Below, piece after piece: positions 25,901-37,100 of a stretch of DNA of 64,000 nucleotides. How positions within the stretch are numbered: position 1 is the first letter of the stretch; each line of letters starts with the position of its first letter. The notes beneath the pieces are model-generated. The model worked only from the letters and a program-made list of their open reading frames with translations, had not been told where the DNA came from and did not search any database. The translations under genes and the position numbers were made by a program. Location of the stretch: contig OX359245.1 of assembly GCA_947179485.1 (NCBI GenBank), positions 31,483,067 through 31,547,066 on the forward strand, read 5' to 3'. Origin of the DNA: Allacma fusca. Lineage: Eukaryota > Arthropoda > Collembola > Symphypleona > Sminthuridae.

Positions 25901-27586
25901 TTCGTAATCCAATCATTGAACTTTTCTGTCGATCAGTCCACATATCCAGAATAATGTGAAAAGTGTTGTCGTCCACATTTTTAACCGTTCCTTTCATACG
26001 TTGTTTAAACTGAAAGAAAAAAACCGAATAAGAACATTTAATTAAAAATGAATTATATCTCTCCGAAGCGAACAAGAGAACACCCACATAATTCTAAGGT
26101 CAAATTTCATACATTCTATTTCATTTGCATACATAACAAATACTTATATTTATAGATTTAAGCAAAAGCCTTTGAAAAAGATTACGGGGATTAAGACGGA
26201 ATTTTATAAAGAGAAATGAATGTTTAATTAAATACATATTCGCACCACATCTGTAAAAGGGCAAATAAGCCTGTAAATATATTAAATATTACCTCGCTAT
26301 AAGCATCTACAAATCTACGACCTAAAGTTCTAGCCGATACCAAACGAATACTTCTGTTTAGGTTCCTGACCAGCTTGATGAACGTTGGTCGTTCAATGAA
26401 GTCCAAGGGAAGCATGTCAATTGCAATGCAGTCAAGTAGATCTTGTACAAATTGCTTTTGCACCGGATGACATTTACTAAATGCATTCTTGTTTGTAGCT
26501 TTGGTCCATTTTTTCGTAGTGAAGAGGCTTTTGCTGTTAGAACATCCGGCATTTAAGAATTTGCTCGAATCAACCTTGCCGCCTTTCGCAAAGTCAGGAT
26601 GAGCAGCCTACAACAATAAAAATTGAGTAATTAAAAATAAAAATAACGTTTTACAAGAACAAATCTAGAGGCGTCTATCGCCTGAATGTGTCTCCTGCAG
26701 TTAAAAAATGCCGGTCCTCGTACAACATATTTCTGATTTTTTGCTTCACATATTTTACAGTTCATGAGGACTATATCCTTTTGGGTGTTGCTACCAATTA
26801 CATGGCCAACATAATCGAAATGCTCCAAAATATCTGCTGGAACATTGAATACTGGTCTCTTGAAAATGTGTTCACTTTCTTTTAATTGTATTTCTTCATT
26901 GGGCTTAATAGCATCCGCTCGGACAAATTCATCTTCTGAATTTGGGTCTATTATTTCTGAATCACCAATGTCATTTATAGAAGGACGAGCTTCTGATTCT
27001 TGGTCCGTATCATATTTGTCATTGCAAACTAAAGATGATGAAGGTGACTGATCTTTGTTGCTACTTGAAACCGCTAAAAAGTTGAGCTTACTTTGTAATA
27101 ATGTTGCCTTTTTTGATGAATTTGCAGCGATCTGTAGAGTTGTTTGTTTAGTTAAAGATGATCTGTCTGTCACTTTGCTCTTTTTTCGGACCTGCATTTC
27201 GGGTTCAGTTTCCCGATTTTTTAAAATATGCTTTCGGTTTTTATTCATTTTATTTTAAACCCTTAAACCACTACTTTGCACACGCGACCGAAATACCGAA
27301 TTTGATAAGAATAGGCAAGCATGCACAACTATCGTTATTCGACAATACAAATATTTTCCGATAGATGGAATTAGGATAGGAGGTTGGTGTTGGTGAGGTC
27401 CACAGTCCACATTTCGAACTCGCACTCATTCATTTGAGTTCTGCCATAAGTGATTGGCTCTCAGCCTCAAGTCGCGGCTGTATTTAAAACAACCCGGAAC
27501 TCGCACTCAAACCCAGATTTTATGGAACTCGAATGTGAGCTGAGTTCGAGTTCGGACCTCAGAACTCATGAGTTCGCCGAGGTATG
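22942..27586 (-). mobile_element. 4.6-kb hAT transposon with transposase
   Basis: An 8-bp target duplication TTTTATAC flanks the element (22934-22941 and 27587-27594). The ends are inverted copies of CATACCYCGGCRA. The empty site is visible in the related MITE at 44.5 kb, which confirms the insertion. Both subterminal regions (about 22960-23110 and 27405-27580) are packed with CTCGAACTC/GAACTCGAACTC-type motifs, probably transposase binding sites. The transposase occupies the minus strand in seven exons. Confidence 0.92.
23651..27248 (-). pseudogene. hAT-superfamily transposase, seven exons, one frameshift
   Basis: Exons 27248-26655, 26607-26293, 26009-25766, 25314-24832, 24736-24529, 24440-24222 and 24168-23651 join in frame except for one extra base in exon 3. 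That exon is 244 nt; an A4 run at 25779-25782 (T4 in the gene) shifts the frame into a stop just before the donor. Otherwise about 859 codons are open. Features in order: a basic N-terminus; a CKIC that may begin a BED-type zinc finger (about residue 165); the RNase-H-like core with LDMWTDRQ and VVGDNASN; an acidic insert (EEISDEDENEWEDFDD); CYCHLQLILKDA and DTRWNSVW; and the C-terminal dimerisation block with FPASSGSVERLFS. The protein would cut and paste the element. Copies elsewhere could be intact; sequencing error in the T4 run is possible. Confidence 0.88.
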
Positions 27587-27679
27587 TTTTATACCAACCC
27601 AAGCAATTGGACCAAGCAGGTAAGAACCGGATTTTAACCAATAACGGCCAGGTCATTTCTTGCTACTTGTCAACTCTGC

Positions 27680-29180
27680 ACTATAAACGTAAGTTACATG
27701 CGTGTGAAAATGCGGTGAGCAACTGCTGATTTTTCAAGGTACTTCAATCGAACATGGTCCATACGTTCTTTCAATAATGTGTAATACAGGACGCTATGTC
27801 ACACCGTAATAACGTTTTTCACAGGAATTGCATGGATGCCTATTTATGACATGCGTTACATTCCCTTTTTTGTCGTTGATTCAGTTATTCAGCATATTTT
27901 TAATTTTCTATAACAAGTATCTTGGTAAGCAGTTATCTTTCATTTAAATTTTCTTTGTAACAAATCAGCAATTTTATTGGTTAAGTTACTAAGAAAATGT
28001 GTATCCATATCATACACAAATCCTCAGGACATTATTTTACCGCAATTGGCGAGAAAATCTTTCATACATCGTTCTGTGGCAAGCCTTTGTAACTGCACAG
28101 CTTCATTCAGTAATCTAAAACGTAACCGTCACCCCATTCTCCATGATATCAAACGAAATTTTATGCGACCTTAGGTGAATGGTCTATGGCCCGCTAAAAA
28201 TCCTGTTTTAATTTCAATTCGTTGGTTAATGGCCCTCCTGGTGTTTATCTTTAAATTTTATAGAAACTGAAGAATAAACTTTCATTTTCGGGTGTTAAGA
28301 GATGTAGGTCAAATTTAGCGAATTGTAAACAAGGACTCTACCTGTGTTATATATTTGATTAATGTTGTTTTCAGACCCTAATGTTTAATAGACTGGTCTG
28401 AGGTTAATTAACTACTTGTGACCAATATTGGCTAAACAATATTCTTTTTTGTTGTATGGTTTTCCAATACACAATAGATTATTTCGTTTATCGATTTGGG
28501 ACTGAGCCCTTACAATATGTAGTTTTCGACACAGCAGTGTTTTTACACGCAACAGTAATGATAACTAAGCATTTCCAAGTAGTTATATAATATACAAATA
28601 AAAATAATAAGTGTTTATTCATTTCCATTTAGCCATAGACCCTTACAACACAGTTTGATATATTCGTATAATGAGACATTTAATATAAATAAAAAGAAAG
28701 TTATTATGGAGATTGTTATTTGACGCATCAGTCATTATAGTCAATCGGGTCGGTTAACGTGTCTATGAAACTCAAATATATAGGATTACGAAGGACCACC
28801 ACAGAGTAAGCTGTGGACTTCAATTTAAATACAAGTTAAAGTTGTAAGCTTTAACTATAGCTATCTTTAGCTTCGTGAGATTACGATTATTTTCACTTGC
28901 AATCACTTTTACTACAAAATGAAAAAGTAAGAGGAATCAGAAGCACATCCGTCTTTGATAAACTCTAAAAGCAATCTAATCTTTATTTCATTTCTACTAT
29001 CAATCATAATATCATTGCATCAATTTGATTACATTGTGAATTAGTAAATTACCAATCATATTATTGCATTACTTAAATTATTACATTTTTTGGTTTGATG
29101 ATCACTTTCATTTCATATCAATAGTACATTTTGCTAAATTTTAACAATCCAGACTAATTTACATTAAATGTTTACTTAAA
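27680..29180. other. Intergenic, no gene seen
   Basis: AT-rich sequence between the transposon cluster and the 29-kb tandem repeat. The open frame at 27977-28174 has no recognisable content. Confidence 0.4.
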
Positions 29181-29190
29181 TCAAAGGTTA

Positions 29191-29510
29191 CTAAATTTCC
29201 ACTGCTCCGACAATACAGTGCAATGGCTCATTTTAAAGATCATTTAATTATAAACAAAACTGTCCGAAATTATATTATTATAATTACAATTATAATAATT
29301 ATCTTTATTAGTAATACATTCTATTAATCTGAATTACTTACAATATTACCCGACAAACCCAAAGGATACTAAAGTACCACTGCTCCGACAATACAGTGCA
29401 ATGGCTTATTTTAAAGAGCATTTAATTCTACACAAAACTGTCCGAAATCCTGCTCCTATACATACAATTATAATACTTATCTAATTTCTAATAAATACTA
29501 TTATTCTGCG
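29191..29510. repeat. Two-copy tandem repeat, period about 178 bp
   Basis: The block ACTGCTCCGACAATACAGTG followed by CAATGGCT starts at 29201 and again at 29379. It is followed in both copies by ATTTTAAAGA-CATTTAATT and AAAACTGTCCGAAAT. Between and after the blocks lie AT-rich palindromic stretches (TATAATTACAATTATA). It sits downstream of a LINE ORF1 relic on the minus strand and could be part of that element's untranslated region. Confidence 0.7.
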
Positions 29511-29805
29511 CCAGTACCAGAGATCATTGAAATTATAGAATAGTTCGGTTAATTAATATTATTATAATTGTAAAGATAATAATAATATTGGTTGTGGTTA
29601 GTGTTGGGGTATGTTTCTCCGTGTGTAAGTATTGGTTTTAAAAGATGACAGAACGTTTTGGTTGTCGAGTGAATAAATTAGTTCAGTGTGGCGTGTCTGG
29701 TATTCGTTTGATTTGTTGCACCCTGTAGTGGAGCTGAGTTCCGCGGACATAATTTATTCATGCAGGTATCTTGTAGCACCATTACTGCTAGTCGGGTGTG
29801 TGGTC

Positions 29806-30566
29806 ACCCTGCTTCCGATCGGATGATTTGTTGTATAGTTGCATTGACTGTCTGGAAGTAGCCTTCTCGGGTCGCTGCTTTCCCAGTTATCCTGGCGTTG
29901 CGTAAGCATTCCCCGATTAAAACTCTGTTATGCGATTAACCTTTGGTCAAGTCTTCCATCACCTTGAAATTTTTCTTGTCTAGCTCTCTGCTTCCTCGGA
30001 CGATCGTATTAGTTTTGTGTTCTTTAGTGAACTTTAGCTTGATTTGTCGATCATTTGGGCATTGCCGCACCTGTACGCTGTGTCTATGTCAGCTGGATCT
30101 ATCTTTATCCCGCAACTACTAAGCGATGCCATGATCTTGCTGATGAGAATATGTCTGTTTTTGTCTTTGCGTTCTGGGATGCCCCAATGTAGACTTTTTT
30201 TCATTTCTTGGCGGTGTTGATTTGTCATTTGTAGCTCCACGATCGCTCTTTCTTGTTCTAAGTTCATTTGTTCTAGTGCGTCGCATTGGGTTTGGATCTC
30301 ACAGATATTCCCTCGATTTGTGCGGTCAGTCTGGATTCTGATTCTTGAAATTGTGTCTTAACTTCGCACCCTAGCTCCTTCAGTAGTTGTTTAATTATCC
30401 CATAGTCCATACTGGAGGCTTTTGTGTAGGATTTTTGTTCTGGTCGTTTGAACTTTGTATTTAGGCCTTCTGCCTCTTCCTCTCTGCGTCTATTGGTTGT
30501 TGTAGGGGTTGTGAAGGTCGTGATCACGGGCTGGTTCTGTGTTGGTGGTGAGCGGTTGATGGGCAT
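29806..30566 (-). pseudogene. LINE ORF1-like remnant
   Basis: Reading the minus strand with at least two frame changes (near 30290 and near 30045) and one stop (near 29937) gives a recognisable non-LTR retrotransposon ORF1 pattern. There is a charged coiled-coil-like part (LEQERAIVELQMTNQHRQEM), then HWGIPERKDKNRH and DIDTAYRCG, then RQIKLKF, MEDLTKG and LIGECLRNARITGKAATREG. The last blocks match the C-terminal domain of L1/CR1-type ORF1 proteins, which bind the element RNA. The open frame at 30566 has an ATG start. Decayed and not functional. Confidence 0.65.
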
Positions 30567-30926
30567 TTCTCCTTGGTCTCTCTTTCTTCTCCGATCGGAA
30601 TCTCGCTAGTTATGATCAAGGTTATTTAGTTTTAGTTTTATCGCTCAGTAAAGTGTACAGTTTCTGGCGGTCTTGTTTCTTCTCCTTATGTACGTAGTCC
30701 TTTGTTTTGTATGATCAGCTGCTCCCAGTGTTTTGACTGTTAAAAACACTACACTTCCACTTTTTGCGATCGTATTTCACTAGTTCCCGTGTCAGGGTAC
30801 TCTGGAAGCTAGTTTGTTTTAATTAATTGAAGTTATTTAATGCCTTTTTAATTTAATCTCAAAATATATTCGGAAGTTGAGAATTGATTGTGTTGGCACT
30901 TGAGTTTATCGCGCGCTCATAAGTAG

Positions 30927-31344
30927 CTATATATGTTTACAAATGCATATAGTTTTCTTTAACGTTTTTATACCACCAAGAATGACTAAGTGCATCCATA
31001 TCCCCAACCACGACAGTGGGTTTCTGACCGGTTCTATGTTTTTGCAGAGTAATATTATGTGTATGAAACTGTTTTCACACGAAGGAAGTATGCATAAATA
31101 GCATGTTTCAGTCAAAGTGGTTTGCTTGCCTATGATGTACATGTGTTTACTGTTTAGACGTATTCTGGATATGACTCTGGCAATTGGGATTGGGAGTCTT
31201 TTCAAATCCTAGAAGGATCAATCTTTTTTCATTGTCTTCAATAATTTGTTTCGTCTTGGCTTCCAGTTGGTACCCGTCTCTACTTCGCTCTAGATCCATT
31301 GAACCTGTTTGTACCCACGTGGGGCAGTAATTAGAAATCAACAA
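30927..31344 (-). pseudogene. LINE ORF2 (reverse transcriptase) C-terminal remnant
   Basis: Two overlapping frames on the minus strand together give the tail of a non-LTR reverse transcriptase. ARVISRIRLNSKHMYIIGKQ is followed by ETCYLC and FIHIILLCKN, forming the C-x2-C...H-x4-C zinc motif found at the end of many LINE ORF2 proteins. A frameshift near 31200 separates the upstream part (YCPTWVQTGSMDLERSRDGY). It lies upstream of the ORF1 remnant on the same strand, so the two pieces are not one intact element. Confidence 0.55.
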
Positions 31345-31800
31345 AATACTTCCAACTCTGGTTCACGTCCGTGACATTCAATGCAAAAGCTTATCCAGGT
31401 CAATGTAGTCTGACATTAATTTTGCTACAATCGGAGGAATCAAATTAATGGCTAAATTTGAGGTAATTCCTTAGGTGAAAATTACGTGAAGAAAAAAACC
31501 AACATTAAAGTTGTGAAAAACTTAGTTATGCAGTTGTTCGTTCCAAAAAAACTAGGTTTCCTGCTCGACATAATTTTACAAACTATTAAAACTTTGAAAA
31601 ATTAACGAGCTATCGTTTGTTTTTAATTTATGGATATTTTTCCCTGGAAATAATGTGAAAGTTTAAAAATCCAATTCATTGGTGTTTATATTACTTAATG
31701 TGTTATGTTAACGTATGTTTTTATGTGAAATGGCAAAATATTTCGGAATTCAAGCATGTTTTTTCAATAAAAGAAAATTTTGTCGATATTTAATAATACG

Positions 31801-32607
31801 CAGAGATGTGTTAAATGCCTTTATATTTTAAAATACCAAATTCCTTTTATTTTTTCCGTAACATAAAATACTAAATACTATATAAGATACCAGTAACTAG
31901 TTTTTCTAAAATACCTAAGTAAAATACAAATCAAAAACTGTTTCGAAAATACTTAAGTAGAAATTACTATCTGAAATACTTTAAAATCAGGAAATACATG
32001 AAATTATTGTTTTGGAAATCGAGTACAGAATTTCAAAAATAAACTTGTTTGAACATTTCATCCGAGATGTACGCGCACTAAAAATCAGTCCTGCAGTACT
32101 AAACAATCGTTCCACTGGAGCTGAAGATGGCAATGGGGTGTTAAACAGGGGTTTTCTAAACTACCAATTTCTTATAATTTATAATTTTGAAATCATGCTA
32201 ACGAGAAGAACTCTCTGGATGCTCTCTGATGTTACGTAAGTAGCAGTGGAAAGACTGGGCGAATTTATCCCGTTAAATATTTCCAGTGGATACGACGTTT
32301 CTGAATCGGTAGAAAACGTTCTAATTACTATATGTTAAGGGTCACAAATAGTTTTCAACAAGCAAGACTGCGGCAATTTCAAAAGTTTGAGTACTTAAGT
32401 ATTTTGATCAAGTATCTTATTTTAAGTACTCAATTCTGCAAATAAAATATCAAATACTTTCCTGCATCCTAATTCATAATTCGTAAGATACTAAGATACA
32501 AAATACTACGACGAACACAATAGGTTTAAAATACAAGATACAAGATACGTATTTTGTATTTTAGATACTATTTTGTACTTAAGTATTTCAAGTACTACAA
32601 ATCTCTG
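31801..32607. mobile_element. Non-autonomous hAT element, 807 bp
   Basis: The ends are inverted copies: CAGAGATGTGT on the left and ACAAATCTCTG on the right. They are flanked by near-identical 8-bp duplications (ATAATACG and ACAATACG). Both subterminal regions are dense in AAATACTTAAGTA/AAGATACAAAATAC motifs. A 75-codon open frame at 32012-32239 has no recognisable transposase sequence. Confidence 0.8.
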
Positions 32608-32679
32608 ACAATACGTCATCCTAATAATTGGTTCAGTGGCTCAGAAAATGACTATTACAGATCAAAGGTGGTTTATCAT

Positions 32680-35600
32680 TATTCGTCCGTACTGTTAGAA
32701 TCAAATGTGAATGAGTTATGATAGAATGAATTACATTGGGTTGAGAAGGATTCATACTTTCGATTGGGTCTGAGGCTCGAGCCTCAGATTAAAAATAGCT
32801 GACAAAGAGATTTATTACCGTATGGTTTATAAGCCTCGGAGACTCATTAATTAGCAAAAAAACGAATATACTTACCTCATTTTTGACTGACGATGATTCA
32901 GACGTGTTCCAAAAATAAAATGAGATACAAAACATCGATGGGAATGGGATACTATTTCAATTAGTGCTACAGAACACGTTAATCAGAGTTTTAGTGATTG
33001 TAGTGCATATAGTGCATAAGTCTCCGGGATAGAATCCACGTTGTAAGACGTGATGACTTTAAGTAACAAAATACATCTCAGTTTGCAACAATGTTCAATA
33101 TTTCGCTAATTATCAGAATGTCAAATGTTGTTAATTTTTGAGTGCTCTTCGGTTAGTGATCAAAATTGATTATTTGCAATTTCAATTAATAGCAAAACGC
33201 GGTTTTCACAATACGCCAAAAGAGCTACGTGTGAAATAAACGATATAATAAAAGCATTTAAGTTATAAGCATTTTTAGTGAAACAACATGTACATATGTA
33301 ATTATATTTAACAGAAAATACATTCAGTAAATTTGACTCTTCACAACTAACACTGTGGTACTTTCTGTATTTGAAGAATGAAAGAAATTATGTTTGTATA
33401 CACCATGTCTCATATTAATTTTGACTATAAGATAAGATTTATCATCAACTCTATAAATATAAGCATTTCAATTAACTAAGTTTAGTTTGTATCATTTGTA
33501 TGCAAGCATTTATGGAGAAAACCTATGCAAAACATATCCTTATGATGCTTAATCTTTTTGCACTTGCTATGTAAATTTTAGTACGTTTGCAATTTTATAG
33601 CTTCCCTTTGAGCAAATATGATTTTGATATCAGCAATTATGTAGTAGGTTCTTGCAAAACCGATTCTGAGACTGGCAGTTGCTAGATTTTCGGAAACAGG
33701 TTTTCCTTACCCTGCAAAACAAGCTCTGCTGTTTTATTTCTGGAAAGTGAGCAATAGTCCAGCCATGTTCTTGACCACGAAATCAATAAACCATGGAGTT
33801 GACTCTCTCTCAAGGACATGAAAGCTCCCCACTTTCACCCCTACATTTTGAACGGATAGCACAGCTTTATGAAAGACTTTAAAATCCTTTTTACCAGTGT
33901 GGAGTTCCGTCTTTGCTTCCCTGATAATTTCACCTTTCAACAAACGCATGCACATCGGGATGCGAAAAGCTTTTTCGAAAATGACCGCAAAAATGACCAC
34001 ACAATCGAAGGATATGAGGCCGTACAAAATCGCAAAAATTGGACGTTCGGAAAGGTAACGAATGGCATAGCAGCCATTGAATACTGCAATGCTGAGACAC
34101 ATCTGTTTTAACACGTACACCACAGAAGAAAATTTGTAATTCGCTAATTGAACCGTGAGCTCAATATCTCGGCAGAGAAGGTATATCTTCTGAAGATCGG
34201 AGTGGCGCGACTCCTTCAACTCCCTCAAGGTTCCCTCCAAGGAACAAGTGGTTTTTTCAAAAAGTAGAACTTGTAGCTCCAGGACAAAAATGACTGCAGA
34301 TACCCAGAAAACCCCAATGAGATAGTCCATGCTAAAGAGGGCGACATGTAAAAGTCCATTCTCTGAAGCCGGTGGAAATGCATGGTACAAATGAGTCTTC
34401 ATTTTAAAGAAGTCAACTATAAATGCTCCGGCCGACATGCTGGAAAGCAACAGGCTTGGTAGAGCTAGTGCGGTCAAATCCTGGCGGGAGAACTTGGATA
34501 ATTTCAAAGGGGATTTTTGTTCTGCACACACACGAACAAATTTTACAAAACACGCTTTTAAATTTTCTTTAAATTAATGAATGCACTTTCACTTGTTTTA
34601 TTTTTTAAGCTCCTGAATTTCAGAACAAATTAATGTTTAAATCTTACCATTATTAAAAATTGAATTGAAAATCCCTACGGTGACCTCAGGTGACCTCATG
34701 AAGGAATCAAAGTAACAAATAGTTGCCAGAGAGCTGGTCAACACGTACACGTAATGAATGAGAAAATATTCTAGAACTAGCTCATTGTCAGCAAATAAGT
34801 AAAGACAGAGCTGGTGGCCAGCAAGAAGGAGTCGGACAACATTTATCAGGAAAAAAAAGTAAGAAAGACGTTGTCTGACAGTCGAAGTTTGCAATGAAAT
34901 TTGACCCCTCACAACATCCACTTTAATCGGGAGAAAATTTATTTCTGCAATAACTTTCAAACCCCAAAGGTTGTACTTCAAGTTTTCCTTAGTTAGCATG
35001 TTCCAATCGTTGAATTACAATATTTGTATTATTATTTGTGAATATCTTTTTCGGACTTAGGTCAACGTTCACATTTATAAGTTCTATGTAGTGTAAAATA
35101 TTGTAATTAGATTTCAATCATATTGAGTCTAATCTTGCTATAATAGCGTATGGCTGTACAGCGAATTGTATGCGTATTACGGACGTGCTGCCTGTTTCAA
35201 ATCCCTTTTAGGGGATTTAACGGCAAAATTTTACAACGTATAAAAATTATCCATCCCTGGAGCAACCGTTACTTTGAGATTTGATACATTTTGTCCATTA
35301 GTAATTTATGGAGGAGTACCGTGATTTTAATTGTCAAAAAACACGTATTGTTGACAACCGATTCAGCTCTATAATAAAACTTCCTCCCAATTCCTGCAAG
35401 CTACGTCCCATATTTACTGACCAGTGTACACTAGTACACTTACCTGTCGTCACAATCAATATATTAGGAAATAGTTACATAATTACACTAAACCTAGACG
35501 TTGATACAGCACTCATTCCTCAATATACGACAGTAGTATTAAATTTTAAGTTGCAAAATCCTATTCCCAGAATATTAGTAATTATAATATGTAAGGTATA

Positions 35601-37100
35601 CAGTAATGACGTCTTTTTACCCGAAATGAGGGATTTCAGCACATCAAGTTGGTATAATGTGAAAATTATGAAACATTTAAACTTCATACTCTTTCCTTAA
35701 ACGCCCCCTATTGATTTGGAAGTGTCAATTACCACAAAGTCTATGACTAACAGGCTTATTAAATATTTACAATTGGCGAAGCCGACAGCTTTCTTTATAC
35801 TCGTTTATTATAACATACATAAACACACAGGGCTGGAAGAGTTCCGCCTTCAGCAGTTCCCAATAATTAGTAGCTCGCACAAATAACACAGCTGTAAATA
35901 CAGGTCAAAGCACTTAATTTTATAAAGTAAGACTGACATATAGATGTCAAAACTTACTTTATTTATACTCAACACACTCAAAAGGAAGGGGTGAAGTAAT
36001 GGTGTAACAAAATGACCTGGCTATGTTACAAAATTTTACGACCATCGTAAAATTAAATTAGCGAAGGCACATTTTTAGTTCCACCTATTTATTTTATGGT
36101 TTGGGGCAGGATATACGAAATTTGTTATTAATCCAAATTCGACAGAGAGCTTTAATAACACATGCGATATTGTTACATTTCTATCTCTCAACTCCAGCCT
36201 GCGTCAGAGTAAATGCCAGACTCTCTAGTCCAATTACAAGTAGGGCAACCGGATACACTTAGCATTTCCAATTGCAAAGAATTTGGGATTTCACAAGGAC
36301 CAGGATCTCATCTAGAGATCATTGGCAAGGATTAGGAACCCTTACCATCACCATATCTCCCAGCCGAAAAGCCCGTAGTACAAGAAACCATGCTTTGTCA
36401 AGTCAACTCTGGGGAAAAGAACTATTCACAACAAGATCATTATGAATTTTAAGTAACTGTAACAAATGTCAAAATCACGTGACTGTTCTTCAAATACAAA
36501 TGTATGAATCCACTCAGGTCGTAAGGAACTCGTGAGGATAGAATTGTTTTCCGTCAGAAGAAAATATTTTCCGGAATAATAATAATGAACGTTCCCAGGA
36601 CCCCGAAACTGATTCAAATTAATTTTTCTGAAAGTTTAGTCTGCTGTCGTGGTTATGGCTTCTTTCGTTGCAATGGAAAATAGTATCTTTCAAGCACCGG
36701 CACATACGGAGTTTTTAATCACTACGCAAACTAATCTGTAAATGAATCTATAACGGTTGTTCAAGTTGTGCTAATAATTTCTACATTAGAAACAGAAATA
36801 ATTTCAAAAATGCTTTAATTCAGCGCCATGGAAAATTTTCTTTTATTTGGAATTTTAAAAATATAAAGATTAATTACATCTTTGATCCAAGACGTCCAAA
36901 GCTGAGCAAAATAATTTTCATAACATTTATGGTAATACAAAAGCTATTGAAATAAGAAAGCCAAAATAATCTCCTGAATCCCTTAACTTGAGCTTAACAT
37001 GATATCGAATGGAGATTAATATAAACTCTGGCAAGCTGTCACGTCAATTGAAATTAGTAATTCTGATGTCAAGCTCACTGAAAAATGTAAATCCAAATTT
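32680..37100. repeat. Segmental duplication, copy B (about 4.4 kb)
   Basis: Direct-orientation partner of 17910-22400, with the same order of landmarks and the same receptor gene. It begins just after the hAT element at 31801-32607. Beyond its right end, near 37160, the motif ATAACGGACGCCTTTGAG again resembles the Tigger-like element at 1.2 kb, as at the end of copy A. Confidence 0.8.
33734..34999 (-). CDS. Chemoreceptor-like multi-pass protein, subfamily 2, copy B
   Basis: Exons 34999-34648 and 34521-33734 with a phase 1 intron encode 379 aa. The protein differs from copy A by scattered substitutions and by loss of two residues at the splice junction (NG-EQKSP against NG-DAEQKTP). All hydrophobic segments and the C-terminal block ERESTPWFIDFVVKN are kept and no stop is present, so both copies appear functional. 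The role is inferred as a chemosensory receptor in sensory neuron membrane. It is the product of the segmental duplication, and the two copies point in the same direction. The opposite-strand open frame at 33869-34111 is a shadow. Confidence 0.78.

Larger units (their letters stand above)
22628..27680. mobile_element. Old hAT MITE (CAGGGTTGGCAA family), split by a larger hAT
   Basis: The two pieces, about 22628-22941 and 27595-27680, together match the reverse complement of the clean element at 44528-44926. Shared blocks include AACCGGATTTTAACCAATAA, ACAGTGGATTTATTTGGATA and TTCATGCATGCGTAATATTAG. The sequence runs continuously in the 44-kb copy where this one is interrupted by the 4.6-kb element. 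Termini are degenerate and no clear target duplication is visible, so it is the older insertion. Confidence 0.75.

Noticed and set aside
35308-35700. 130-codon open frame on the plus strand upstream of receptor B
   Set aside because: The homologous region of copy A (about 20670-21130) is interrupted and frameshifted in this frame, and no domain or signal is visible, so it is probably chance.
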